From NCBI GenBank assembly GCA_002102555.1, contig MCFL01000212.1, positions 1 to 41,014 of the forward strand: a stretch of 41,014 nt of DNA, given 5' to 3'. Under the pieces are notes generated by a model. It saw only the letters and a list, made by a program, of their open reading frames with translations. It did no database searches and was not told where the DNA came from. Positions 32,236-41,014 of this stretch are shown here, piece by piece; the stretch's first letter is position 1, and the number at the start of each line of letters is the position of its first letter. Source of the DNA: Catenaria anguillulae PL171. Taxonomy: Eukaryota > Blastocladiomycota > Blastocladiomycetes > Blastocladiales > Catenariaceae. Position numbers and translations under genes: made by a program.

Positions 32236-32431
32236 ACGGGCTGTGGAAATCGGCTGTGTGAAGTATTTGGTTGTCGCGGTCGGTGTATTGACAGCGACAT
32301 TGATTAAAACATTTATAATGCAAATACAAAACGTAACGTATATGAAAGAGCACTTCAAGCAACACATCTTCAATACCCAAGAGGACCCATGTCTTATACC
32401 AAAGTACAGCATTTAATGCACCCGCCCAAAA

Positions 32432-33631
32432 ATGTCCGCACCTCCCTCCACCGAGCCACCCGTTCTCATTCCACACGCTGTCGCGGTTGCATCCATTGCG
32501 ACCTGGTCATTCAGTTTTGTGGTCCTCGTGCCATTCCTTGCCTTCCGCGTCGCTCCCCAAGCATTCCCACGCTCCAACCGCCACCGTTTCATTGCCTCGG
32601 AATCGTCACTACGTTACGTGCACATCCGAGCGCGCCTCTTGTTCGCACTCACGCTTGCCACGATGTTGGATGCGCTAAACAATGCGACGCATTTTACGAT
32701 TGCATGGCTCTGGGGCAAGTACATTACCTTGGCGCATAGGCTCGTGCTGCCCGTGACATTTTCGCCGCTTCCGTCGCTTGCAGTTCTCAGCTTGTGCTAT
32801 CGGTGTGCCGTAATCATTGTGTCTGACCAGGTGCAGCGCACGAGGTATGTGAAAGGGTCGCAAGTCGCCTGCATCGGTGCTTGGGCACTACATGCTGCGG
32901 GCGTGCTTGTGATGACGTATTCCATGATCACGGACGGGGTACCACCGAACGTCCAGCTGCTTGATCGGTGGGTACCGCTGTGGGGGACGGCTGGGACTGC
33001 GGTGTTGCCCATTTTAGCCGTGGGTGGGTCCGCGTGGTCGTTGCGATTGGCGTACGATGGGCGGCGACAGAGGAAAAAGATGCGAGGAGCTGCCGAAGAC
33101 GATCACACAAGTCATGTAGTAATAGGTGCTGCCAAGACGGATCAGTGGCACTCGGCTGAGCGGGAGAGCAGTGTATTGGCGACCGTCAAGGACTGTGATG
33201 GGTCGCAGGTACCAACCAGCACTTCAGCGACGGCGTCGCTGAGTCGAAGTCTTGTCGCCGGTGTTTCACCGACCACGCTCACTCTTTCGCGGTCTCCTGG
33301 GCCCATAAATTACCCACTGACCAAGACCTTTCGCATCTTGACGTATGGAATTTTCACAACCTGGGTCCTGGCCACGATCCTGCTCCTGTTTCCCATGGTT
33401 GGCCCGATTCGGAACAATGCTCTCTTCAATTTTATCATGACCATGACCATTGCACTCGAATCGTCTTTTGAGCAGCTGCTCAAGAGGCACAATCGGCGTG
33501 CAATCCCACAGCGCCGGGTTGGAGGTGAGGCGGATCGTGCGCGGGAGGAGAAAACGACGAGGGTTGGAAATGGCAATGGTGAAATGGTAGGTGAGAGGTC
33601 TGTTGGATGTTGCGGGAGAGTTTTTGAATAG
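32432..33631 (+). CDS. seven-helix membrane protein, paralogue A
   Basis: Intronless, 399 residues. Seven hydrophobic segments are seen at about residues 15-38, 69-92, 104-131, 143-166, 181-207, 301-324 and 329-350, with a long hydrophilic third cytoplasmic loop (about 208-297) and a basic C-terminal tail. This is the layout of a G-protein-coupled-receptor-like protein. Sequence marks shared with the next gene include APQAFPRS..R.RFIAS, SSLRYVHIRA, YRCAVI, RWVPLW, INYPLT.TFR.LTYGIF and TIALESSFE.LLK. No Lys stands in helix 7 at a retinal-binding position, so it is not an opsin. I do not recognise a named receptor class. The N-terminus is short and lacks a signal peptide. Confidence 0.7.
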   Translation: MSAPPSTEPPVLIPHAVAVASIATWSFSFVVLVPFLAFRVAPQAFPRSNRHRFIASESSLRYVHIRARLLFALTLATMLDALNNATHFTIAWLWGKYITLAHRLVLPVTFSPLPSLAVLSLCYRCAVIIVSDQVQRTRYVKGSQVACIGAWALHAAGVLVMTYSMITDGVPPNVQLLDRWVPLWGTAGTAVLPILAVGGSAWSLRLAYDGRRQRKKMRGAAEDDHTSHVVIGAAKTDQWHSAERESSVLATVKDCDGSQVPTSTSATASLSRSLVAGVSPTTLTLSRSPGPINYPLTKTFRILTYGIFTTWVLATILLLFPMVGPIRNNALFNFIMTMTIALESSFEQLLKRHNRRAIPQRRVGGEADRAREEKTTRVGNGNGEMVGERSVGCCGRVFE

Positions 33632-33919
33632 AACAAATCAGTGAAAAATTGGCGAGCGAGCCAATGACTACGAATAGGTATTTACGAAATGTTCCCGATC
33701 CAAGAAGCACGGAACATGCAGAGGTATGTTCTAAATGTCTGCTACTACCAAAAGCGGCTGTCTCGTGTTTACAACCTCTGTTGGGGCGTGAGTACACCAT
33801 CCCCGGCATTAGGAGATCATGGCCTCGCAGGCAATCTTGTCGCGATCGCTGCCCAGTCAAGCGCAAAATGACGCAATGAAGTTTCCCTGAATGCTACGCT
33901 CGCCAAACGACCTACAATC
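33632..33919. promoter_or_regulatory. spacer between tandem seven-helix genes
   Basis: 288 bp, presumed terminator of paralogue A and promoter of paralogue B. Both genes begin with the same bases ATGTCCGCACCT, so the duplication reached at least to the start codon. No long repeat is seen upstream. Confidence 0.4.
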
Positions 33920-35104
33920 ATGTCCGCACCTGCTCTCCCGCCTCTGACCGCCCTTGCCTCCATCTCAACCTGGTCACTAAGTGCCGTGCTCTGCCTCCCG
34001 CTGCTTATCCTATACATTGGCCCCCAAGCCTTCCCGCGCTCGCATCGGTCACGGTTCATTGCCTCGGACTCGTCCTTGCGCTACGTCCACATTCGTGCCA
34101 ACCTATTGTTCGCACTTGCACTCGCCAACTTTGCGGATGCCGTCAACAACATTGCACACTTCACACTAGCCTGGCAATACGGCGTGTATCCCGTCTTGGT
34201 CCATCGGCTCATATTCGCCATGACATTTTCGGGCATTGCGCCGCTTTCAGTCATGTGCCTGAGCTATCGCTGTGCAGTCATTGTGGTGACGGATCCAGGG
34301 CAACGTACCAAGTTCGTGCAGTGGACGCGGGTGGCGTGTCTTTGCGCGTGGGCGTTGCATGCGAGCGGCGTCGTGTATCAGGCCATTGCTATTGTAGACA
34401 CGGGAAACATGCCGATAAGCGTGCTGCTCGCGGAACGGTGGGTGCCATTGTGGGCAACCGTTGGAACAGGGATGATTCCATTCATTGCAGTTGGCGGATC
34501 CGTGTGGTCGTTGAGGATGGTGAGCCGACGGTCGGCCACTGAGCCAAGCACTGCATCTAAAGTTACAGGTGCAAGCGGCGACGGGTCAACAAGGCGCAAG
34601 GATTCTCTGGCGTTGGCAACTACCTTGACGTCGACTGCGGCATCGGACCCAACAGACTCGGCGCGCCCAAGTCATTTACCACACTGTGGCTCTACAACAA
34701 CAACCGTGACCACTGTGTCCCAGTATCGGCCGCCGACTGGCGGCAAGCCAGCGCAAATCAACTATCCACTGACTCAGACTTTTCGTGTCCTCACCTACGG
34801 CATCTTCTTCACATGGATCGCATCATCCTTGCTGGCGGTTGTTCCCATGATCGGCCCCGTGCGCAACAACGCCCTTTTGAATCTGGTCATGACCACGACA
34901 ATTGCCCTCGAGTCGTCATTTGAGCGTCTTCTCAAGATGCACAATCGGCAGAGGAAAGGGCTACGGCGGCAGGGAGTGCACGCGGCTGCCGAAACGGGAA
35001 CGAGGGACGGTGGGGGCAACAGTGAGATCATGGTGGGTGAGAGCTTACTGGATGTGGCAAGGTCAAGGGCTGATGACCAACAGAATCCACAAATGAATTT
35101 CTAA
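33920..35104 (+). CDS. seven-helix membrane protein, paralogue B
   Basis: Intronless, 394 residues, same architecture and motifs as paralogue A: seven hydrophobic segments, a long Ser/Thr-rich third loop (about residues 205-285), and a conserved end TIALESSFERLLKMHNRQ. The two are clearly homologous through the membrane segments but differ strongly in the third loop and tail, where a receptor would contact its signalling partner. This fits old tandem duplication with divergence in coupling. Its stop lies only 64 bp from the stop of the convergent Brp/Blh gene. Confidence 0.7.
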   Translation: MSAPALPPLTALASISTWSLSAVLCLPLLILYIGPQAFPRSHRSRFIASDSSLRYVHIRANLLFALALANFADAVNNIAHFTLAWQYGVYPVLVHRLIFAMTFSGIAPLSVMCLSYRCAVIVVTDPGQRTKFVQWTRVACLCAWALHASGVVYQAIAIVDTGNMPISVLLAERWVPLWATVGTGMIPFIAVGGSVWSLRMVSRRSATEPSTASKVTGASGDGSTRRKDSLALATTLTSTAASDPTDSARPSHLPHCGSTTTTVTTVSQYRPPTGGKPAQINYPLTQTFRVLTYGIFFTWIASSLLAVVPMIGPVRNNALLNLVMTTTIALESSFERLLKMHNRQRKGLRRQGVHAAAETGTRDGGGNSEIMVGESLLDVARSRADDQQNPQMNF

Positions 35105-35168
35105 ATGCATGTGTATTGATATTTTAACGAGGATTGAGTGCTTTTTTCACCCTCCTTTGCATGGCCGG

Positions 35169-36326
35169 CTATCGACTTTTTCCCACGCACACGACTGTTG
35201 GGCTCTTTGCCAATTGCGACACCACGGGCGCTTTTCGCGAATTTTCGCAGCTATTGACGACGGCGGACTTGATGATCTCGACCTCGTTGCTCTCTCGCTG
35301 TGGTCGCATTTGTTTGTTGGGCTCCTTGCTCCCGCCCGCCATCCGCACCTGAACAAATCCCTCCAGATACACCACATGCGGCGTTGTGACCGACGACACC
35401 ACCACAAGAAACGCTCGCCAATACGCCACCTCGCTAGCCATCCCAACCTGGTCCCAATACATGCCCATGACAAGCATGGCACCAAGCACAGGGAGCGAGA
35501 GCGGGACAACCGCCCATGCAATCATCCCACGCGTCGTGAGGGCAAGCGACGATTTCACAGACAAGAAGAACTCGAGCGCGTGCCAGAGCCCAAAGTATAT
35601 GCCAAATGCCAGGTAGGCGTTGACGTGCGTGTAGAGCAGCGCCAAGGCAACGAGTTTTGGAACGTGGTCTCGGAGAAAGGCGGTGGGCCGGGTTGAGTGT
35701 CCGAGCAGGTAGGTCAAGAGGAGGACATGTTGGGCAACGCCAGCAGTCATGGCCATTCGGCAAGCGGCCCATGTCGATGGAGCGGATGGATCTGGAATCC
35801 ACTCTGTATCGAGCGTCGTGACGGCTTGAATCACGGGGAACGTGAGGTTTGGCTGCGCAAACGTCAAGAGCGATAGGATCATGATTCCCCTCGACACATA
35901 CACGACCCAAGCGTCCAGAGTGCACGTGGCTGCACATCCATAGTACGCCAATGGACTGCGCCCGCCCAAATATTCATACTCGCCCTGCCCGAAATGCCAC
36001 ACGGCCATGCATAGGAAAAGTGCAAATGCGGCGGGTGGGCAAAGATACCAGAGCGTGGCGTGTGCAACCACGAGCGCAATGTATCCAGCGAAAAACTTTG
36101 CGTCGCCGCCCTTACGGCCCGTTGGGCGATGTCGCCATGCATGTACGAGGTGGTCGGCGGCGCCGTGCGGGACACCAAAGATGGCAATGAGTGCCAAGGT
36201 GAGTGGGAACGCAAGCATGTTGGTTTCTGCTGGGAACACGTGGGAACTTAAGACAGCAAGCGCTGTGGAGGCCACGGCGGGCAGAGTAAGCGGCGGGCGA
36301 GTGGGTGACGGGGGAGTGAGAGTCAT
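35169..36326 (-). CDS. Brp/Blh-type beta-carotene 15,15'-dioxygenase
   Basis: Intronless 385-residue polytopic membrane protein. Brp/Blh enzymes cleave beta-carotene symmetrically into two retinal molecules, the chromophore of microbial rhodopsins, using an iron held by histidines. The signature boxes are present: GVPHGAADHLV (His54, His59), WHFGQGE (His111), YFGLWHALEF (His249) and TPHVVYLEGF (His317). In bacterial Blh the fourth iron ligand is a His four residues after the third (H-x3-H); here that residue is Phe253, so the iron site may be changed. About eight hydrophobic segments are seen. The last 60 residues form a hydrophilic tail not typical of the family. Brp/Blh is best known from bacteria and archaea, so a fungal copy is notable. 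The ATG at 36326 gives a sensible N-terminus. Convergent with paralogue B. Confidence 0.85.
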   Translation of the reverse strand: MTLTPPSPTRPPLTLPAVASTALAVLSSHVFPAETNMLAFPLTLALIAIFGVPHGAADHLVHAWRHRPTGRKGGDAKFFAGYIALVVAHATLWYLCPPAAFALFLCMAVWHFGQGEYEYLGGRSPLAYYGCAATCTLDAWVVYVSRGIMILSLLTFAQPNLTFPVIQAVTTLDTEWIPDPSAPSTWAACRMAMTAGVAQHVLLLTYLLGHSTRPTAFLRDHVPKLVALALLYTHVNAYLAFGIYFGLWHALEFFLSVKSSLALTTRGMIAWAVVPLSLPVLGAMLVMGMYWDQVGMASEVAYWRAFLVVVSSVTTPHVVYLEGFVQVRMAGGSKEPNKQMRPQRESNEVEIIKSAVVNSCENSRKAPVVSQLAKSPTVVCVGKSR

Positions 36327-36583
36327 GATTTACTGTGGGTTGTATTGAGCATTGATCCAAGGATGCATCAAGTGACGTGGTGCGATTGACTTGAATGTTG
36401 ATGCTGATGATGCTGGATCGGTCTCTGCTTTGTTGAAAATTGTGTCGACAACACTTCAAGTCGTGTGCATCCATACACACAAATTCATACACGCTGGTCA
36501 CGAATGGATGGAAATGTGACACGAAAAGCACAAGGCCAATGTCCACAAACGAAATGTAGAGAGAGGGAGAGATGTCGACGAAT
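36327..36583. other. intergenic between two minus-strand genes
   Basis: 257 bp, presumed promoter of the Brp/Blh gene and 3' end of WDR70. Nothing specific recognised. Confidence 0.4.
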
Positions 36584-38578
36584 TTAAAAATCCCTCCTGC
36601 GCAACACCTTTTGCTTATCCTCCTTTGCAATCACCCTCTCTGCCTCATCCTCTTCCACCACCTTGTCTGCCAACACCTGCTCGGGCTGCGTGGCCTTGTA
36701 CGCGGGCGTGATCCAGTACGGATCCTTTGCCGCAACCTCTGCATACTTGAGGATGGCCTCCCTCGGATCCACATCGCGGTCCATGGGCGGCTTGCTGTGT
36801 GTATCCGACCTGCGCGAAAAAGATGGCCCCGCCGCCCTCGGACTGGGCCGCCAACTTGCCGCGCTCTGCCACACGCTTGGCTGGCACAACGTCGCCACGA
36901 ATGGCTGCAATTGCCGCTTGGGAATCTTGCCGCCGTGTACTTGAACCAGGGCATTGCCCTTCTTGCCCTTGCCTTTGGCCATGCGCTGTGCGGCAATCTC
37001 GAGCTCTGCCCCTGCGCGCTCCAACAGGACTTGCTCGAGCTCTTCGTCGACCCATTGTGTCTTGCGCTTGGATGCGCCCGCTCGTCCGACACATAGCTTG
37101 ACGCCCTTGTCGCTGTGCTCGTCGCTGTACAGCACCACACATGCGCCCGAGGCAGTGGCGGCCACAACTTGGTTGGTGCGCGAGCACCAGTGGACACGTC
37201 CAACGCCGCCAAAGTGCGGGTCGAGGTCACATGCGTCATGGGCGCAAGCGTGCGTGCGTCGAGAACGAGCAGGCGGCCTGGCGCCGTGCGCGGATCGGCT
37301 GAGGGGAGGCGAGATGCAGGCCGCCACACAGAACAAGTGTGTCCGAGGGGGACTGGCTAAGTTGCCTTGCAAGTGTGCGTGCAAGGGTAACCCTTGTGAC
37401 GTGGCTGCAGGCGATGCGAGCTTTGGGCATGAGCTTGTCGGCAGGCACCGACCCCGACCCCGACCCGGACGGCGGCGGCGGCGGCGCCAAGTTCCACCTC
37501 GCCACGGACCCATCCTCGTACCGTGCAAACAAGACGCGCGGATCGCCCGAAAACTCGACCGCCACCACGGACCCGGAGCCACCGCACCAATGTCGCACGC
37601 CGGCACGCTGTACGACGGTCCCGCAGCCTTCCATACCCGAATGGACCCATCCGCAGCGCCCGCCGCAATCCAAGCCCCGTTGCGCGCATAAGCAACACAT
37701 GTGACGCCCACCCTGGAAGCTTGCCGGTAAACAATGACGGCACTGGATTTCCTGGGTTTGGTCACATCCCAAACACGAATCGTCCCATCACTACTGCCCG
37801 TCATGCATTTGCCCTTGACAAGTGGATCCCACGCAACACCCGTGACGCCTGCCGTATGGCCCTCGGTGCGGCGCAAATCGCGAATGTACATGTCTCCCTT
37901 TGCCAACTCGCACATTTTCAAGCCATCGCGCGAATACACAATTGGTTGGCACCCCCGCTCGTGGCTACAAGCAAGAGTCGCCCGAGGCGGACCACGCAAC
38001 GTCCACGATGGGCTGGGCGGCCGCGTCCGAGCCCGATTTCGGGTCCAGGGATTTGAATGGGTGCGGGGCGTGTGGCGACAAGCCTGCAAAGTCAAACAGG
38101 CGCAGGGACGAATCGGCCGACCCGTGGCGAGGCGTGTGCCAGAGGGGTCGCAGCTCAGCGAGAGTAAGGGTTTGGAGGAGGTCGGGAGAGGGAAGGTGTG
38201 GGTGAGTGGGAGGGTGGACAGGTCGTCAGAGGGCTGGTCCGAGTCCGAGTCTGAATCTGAATCTGATTCCGATTCCGATCGTGCGTGTGCTTGTGCGTCC
38301 GTGCCATGTCCATGTGCATGTGCATGTATGCGCTGTCGGAGGGTGGGTGTGCGGTGTGGTCGGCGGAGGGGAGGGGAGGGGGCAATGGATCGGGGCCAAG
38401 TCGGGAGAAGAGTGAGGCGACTCCTTTTGCTTTGGATTGGTTGGCGGAGTGCGAGCAGAGGCAGAAGAAAGGCCAAAGCCCTTTGGCAGCATCATGGCCT
38501 TGAGCTGATCCCACTCGGACGGAGCACCTTTGTTGGCTTTTGCTTGGCTTTAGCGGTCGGTTTCGATTTCGAGTACAT
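36584..38578 (-). CDS. WDR70: WDR70 orthologue, reading frame disturbed
   Basis: WD40-repeat protein of the WDR70 family, a nuclear protein linked in yeast and human to chromatin at DNA breaks. Matches run along the whole gene: LLSLSCDPSGTRLATG, SRDGLKMCELAKGDMYI, EGHTAGVTGVAWDPLVKG, CMTGSSDGTIRVWDV, YSDEHSDKGVKLCVGR and the family-specific end DPREAILKYAEVAAKDPYW...PAYKATQPE. An acidic SESDSDSDSD stretch precedes the propeller. However, the matching segments lie in different minus-strand frames: at least eight changes of frame are needed and most have no intron signals. The probable start is the ATG at 38578 (MYSKSKPTAKAKQKP), followed by SEWDQLKAMMLPKGFG in another frame. Either this is a decayed copy or the assembly has single-base indels in this GC-rich gene. 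Confidence 0.78.
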
Positions 38579-39063
38579 TGTGAAGTTTGCGGGAATTGCG
38601 TCGAGTGTCTTTCCTGGTCTTACTATAGTTTCGTAACACAATGCGAGTTTGAATCATCGGTTCGGTTCCGTCTTCCGTTCAAAGGTAGAGAGCTTCCAGA
38701 GGTCTTCCAGTGTTCTTCTAGAAGACCCAGCCGAAGAGGATTGCTGACTCACTGCGCCACGCAACTCCGCCGCCAACCTCTGAAAACCGCTTGAAAACAG
38801 TGCATGCGCTGATGGTGATGGATGTCGGTGCCAATCCAATTGATGTTAACGCATGACTGCTTAACATGTCATACATTACCTTGAGCAGGACTTGCAATGC
38901 AATTGGTAACCCTGACACACATGCACAAGCACACAATCATGTTTACACACACACACACTCGAGCTCACGAATGGACAATGGACCCAAGCAAACCACCTGC
39001 AATGTTCATCACCATGCCTGGCCAGCACGGCCCCTCCCACAGCAGCCGCTAGCGCTTCCCAAG
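38579..39063. promoter_or_regulatory. divergent intergenic region
   Basis: 485 bp between WDR70 (minus) and the next gene (plus). It holds a 10-bp palindrome CTTCTAGAAG near 38714 and a short CA microsatellite near 38944-38958. Confidence 0.4.
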
Positions 39064-40103
39064 ATGCACCCCATAGCCGCCACTCCCCGCTCACACTCAC
39101 ACGTTGCGCTTGCCTTCCTCATTGTCTGTACTACGGCGGCTAGCCTGCTCCCATGTACCGCTGCCCAATCCACACCCACATCCACTTCCGACCCCATTCC
39201 AATATCCACCCCAACACCAACACCACCCGCCCCCACTTCATCTCTTTTATCCACAACTGCCACTGCCGCTGCCACTCCTACTCCCACTTCACCACCACCT
39301 CAACATCTCCCTCCTCCCCGCAAGCCCCCTCGCCGTCCTCGTCCTCGCCCCAAGTCAACTACGGCAACCTCATCGTCCTGACGGTCGTGCTGCTCATCTA
39401 CCTGGGCGTCTACTGCTCCAAACCACTGTTTCGCGTGTGGCTCAAACTCGCTCGCGCCGTCACGTCGGCGGGCACGGTGCGCACAACCCAGCGCGAGCTC
39501 GCATTGCAAGCCGCCAGCCCACGCATGCTCGACCCAATTCGGCATGGTGGCGGTGGCCGAAGAGCAGGTGTCGATGACCAAGGCCGCATCATGGTTGTGC
39601 GCGATCCAGAGTTGGGCGTGGTGGTGGTGGAAGGTGGGGAAACTTTGCCGCGGTATGCCAGTTTGGGTGGTGGATTGGCGGCTGCGGCTGCGGCTGCTGA
39701 TGGCGATGCTGGCGCGGCGGCACCCATGCCGGTGGTGCAACGAGTAACAGCAGACGAAGAGGTCGACTTGGACACGCTCCAAGGCCAAGGCGTGACGCCG
39801 CCGCCGTCGGGCAGAGCACGCAGAGCATGCGCGCGGACCCGTGCCGGCGTCCAGTGTTGCCATGAGTGTGGCCGATTCCGCGTCGCCTGCCAGTGTCACG
39901 GCGCCATTGACGGGCATTTCAGATCCAGTGTCGGAGACTCGGTCCTTGGCGGACGACCAGGAGGAGCAACTCAGGCACGTCGAGGTCCAAGTGGGCAAAG
40001 TGTGCCATCCGTTGTCGTGGAACCGTCGGGCAATGAGGTCGCTGACCAGGCCGACGAGATTGCTGGCCAAAGCTCGTCATCATTGCCGTCATCTGGACCA
40101 TGA
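39064..40103 (+). CDS. Ser/Thr/Pro-rich single-pass membrane protein, frames disturbed
   Basis: Begins at ATG 39064 with a signal peptide (SHVALAFLIVCTTAASLLPC) followed by an ectodomain made almost wholly of Thr, Pro, Ser and Ala, as in heavily O-glycosylated fungal wall sensors. One membrane helix follows (NYGNLIVLTVVLLIYLGVYC), then a cytosolic tail with Gly/Ala repeats and a LPRYASL tyrosine motif. The signal peptide and ectodomain, the helix, part of the tail (SSVAMSVADSASPASV) and the final segment (VVVEPSGNEVADQADEIA) lie in changing plus frames, with about three switches. No intron is obvious, and the repeats make the exact points uncertain. The overall design recalls yeast Wsc/Mid-type sensors, but no domain is recognised. 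Confidence 0.55.
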
Positions 40104-40424
40104 TTGTGGTCCTTTTGTATAAGGATTTAGATTGTCCATTCATAGAGCTGGGTTCACTTGTGTTCTTTGTAATGTATTTGCTGTCCCTCCACGAGAACAT
40201 GCAGCTTGTCTTCGGCTCAATCCCGTACTGTATATGGATACTGGGGAATCAATGCTCATGTATGTAAACTGAGAGAAAAATAAACAACGACAAGAAAAAA
40301 ACGGCGGGAAGAGGGATAACGAGAAGAGCGGAAAGAGAGAAAGACAATGTGCACCAAAACACAAGCAGCGAAACAAAAAAAAAAAAAATGACAGTATACA
40401 AGTACTCACACCAAAATACTAAAG
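40104..40424. other. convergent 3' region
   Basis: 321 bp between two convergent genes, A-rich on the plus strand, with a run of about 13 A near 40375-40388. No gene seen. Confidence 0.5.
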
Positions 40425-41014
40425 CTAACCAACAAAGCCCCGTCTGACCTCCATCACCACTTGGCCAGTGTGCAGGGTCCGACATACGGGACCCCGTGTG
40501 CGCCGCTTACTCTGCCAACGACGACTCGAAAACGACGGTAGCCCGGCGGTCCGCAGCCCCACTGGCCGTTGCTGTGCCGATGCCGCAGTCGCCCCAGCGC
40601 CCTCGCATGCGACGCTGCCGCTGCCCGGCTGCATCCTCCTGCCCACCTTTTCCAACACATGCAACAAGCCCTGGCGACTGCGTGCCAAGTTCTCGGCAAA
40701 CCTGCCCACGCCAAACTTTTCCAGCTTGGCCGTCAACCCCCAACCCAACCCACTCGACACCCTGGCTGTCGTGACCACGCGCGTGACCCCCTCCTTGGAA
40801 GGATGCGGCACAATTTCTTGCGTCTCTTCAATCAACAAGAACCGGCGATGGTCCATGTTGCGTGTGCGCGTCAGCATGCGCCGCCCCACTGGGTCCACGG
40901 TCGAGTCTTCCAGAATGTAAGACACGGGATTCGCCTTGAAGAGCGATTTGGCCCAGCTGGGCACCGACCCGGATTCACGTGCACGCGAATCGTTGACAGC
41001 AGGCCAGTGGTTGG
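40425..41014 (-). CDS. PRELI/Ups-family lipid-transfer protein, partial
   Basis: Minus-strand frame open from the window edge to a stop at 40425-40427; the start lies outside. PRELI/Ups proteins shuttle phosphatidic acid or phosphatidylserine across the mitochondrial intermembrane space, working with Mdm35/TRIAP1. Family marks: VSYILEDSTVDPVGRRMLTR (matching the S.D.VD...GRL.T.R box), then FLLIEETQEIVPHPSK, TTARVSSGLGWGLTAKLEKF and a C-terminal helix ARSRQGLLHVLEKV. The first residues of a full protein (KFFES...Y.W) are not in view. A less conserved Arg/Gly-rich tail of about 70 residues follows the domain, and it may not all be real. Confidence 0.8.
   Translation of the reverse strand, partial: NHWPAVNDSRARESGSVPSWAKSLFKANPVSYILEDSTVDPVGRRMLTRTRNMDHRRFLLIEETQEIVPHPSKEGVTRVVTTARVSSGLGWGLTAKLEKFGVGRFAENLARSRQGLLHVLEKVGRRMQPGSGSVACEGAGATAASAQQRPVGLRTAGLPSFSSRRWQSKRRTRGPVCRTLHTGQVVMEVRRGFVG

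Noticed and set aside
32432-35104. Seven-helix pair as microbial rhodopsins served by the Brp/Blh enzyme
   Set aside because: Helix 7 (NALFNFIMTMTIALESSFE and its counterpart) has no lysine for a retinal Schiff base.

Overview
The window looks like nuclear DNA of a zoosporic (early-diverging) fungus, most likely a chytrid or blastocladiomycete. The evidence is short introns of about 65-83 bp with GTRNGT donors and YAG acceptors, compact and mostly well-spaced genes, fungal housekeeping orthologues (PER1/PGAP3, WDR70, PRELI/Ups, a TPMT-type methyltransferase, MESH1), and membrane receptor and retinal-type genes of a kind zoosporic fungi carry. The lineage call is an inference from gene content, not from a marker gene.

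Positions 1-11853 are a nest of transposable elements. Two minus-strand LINE pieces lie at the left: a 5'-truncated copy with a 12-bp target duplication, and a fragment holding the end of an ORF2. Next comes a Ty1/copia retrotransposon fossil (1943-11853) with two 271-bp LTRs that differ at about six sites. A short LINE carrying only an intact gag-like ORF1 has jumped into its leader and made a perfect 15-bp target duplication. The copia 3' LTR abuts the broken 3' end of a gene that reads as a Fanzor/TnpB-type RNA-guided nuclease remnant (11854-13460).

Positions 13.9-25.9 kb hold ordinary genes: an unknown protein with an F-box-like N-terminus, a TPMT-family methyltransferase with a mitochondrial-type leader, a MESH1 (HD-domain) hydrolase, a gene-poor pyrimidine-rich stretch of about 3.9 kb, a proline/glutamine-rich protein with two C2H2 fingers, and the GPI-lipid remodelling enzyme PER1/PGAP3.

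Positions 26.4-36.3 kb form the most interesting block. In order they are a very large receptor-like protein (two tandem Venus-flytrap domains plus a polytopic membrane domain), a small four-helix membrane protein, two tandem paralogous seven-helix membrane proteins, and a Brp/Blh-type carotene-to-retinal dioxygenase. All five encode membrane proteins, and they may be a sensory island, though shared function is only inferred from proximity.

The right end (36.5-41 kb) carries WDR70, a secreted/single-pass Ser-Thr-Pro-rich protein, and the start-truncated end of a PRELI/Ups lipid-transfer gene. Several host genes here (WDR70, the single-pass protein, and the big receptor) need frame changes that no intron explains. 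This points either to decay or to indel errors in the assembly.
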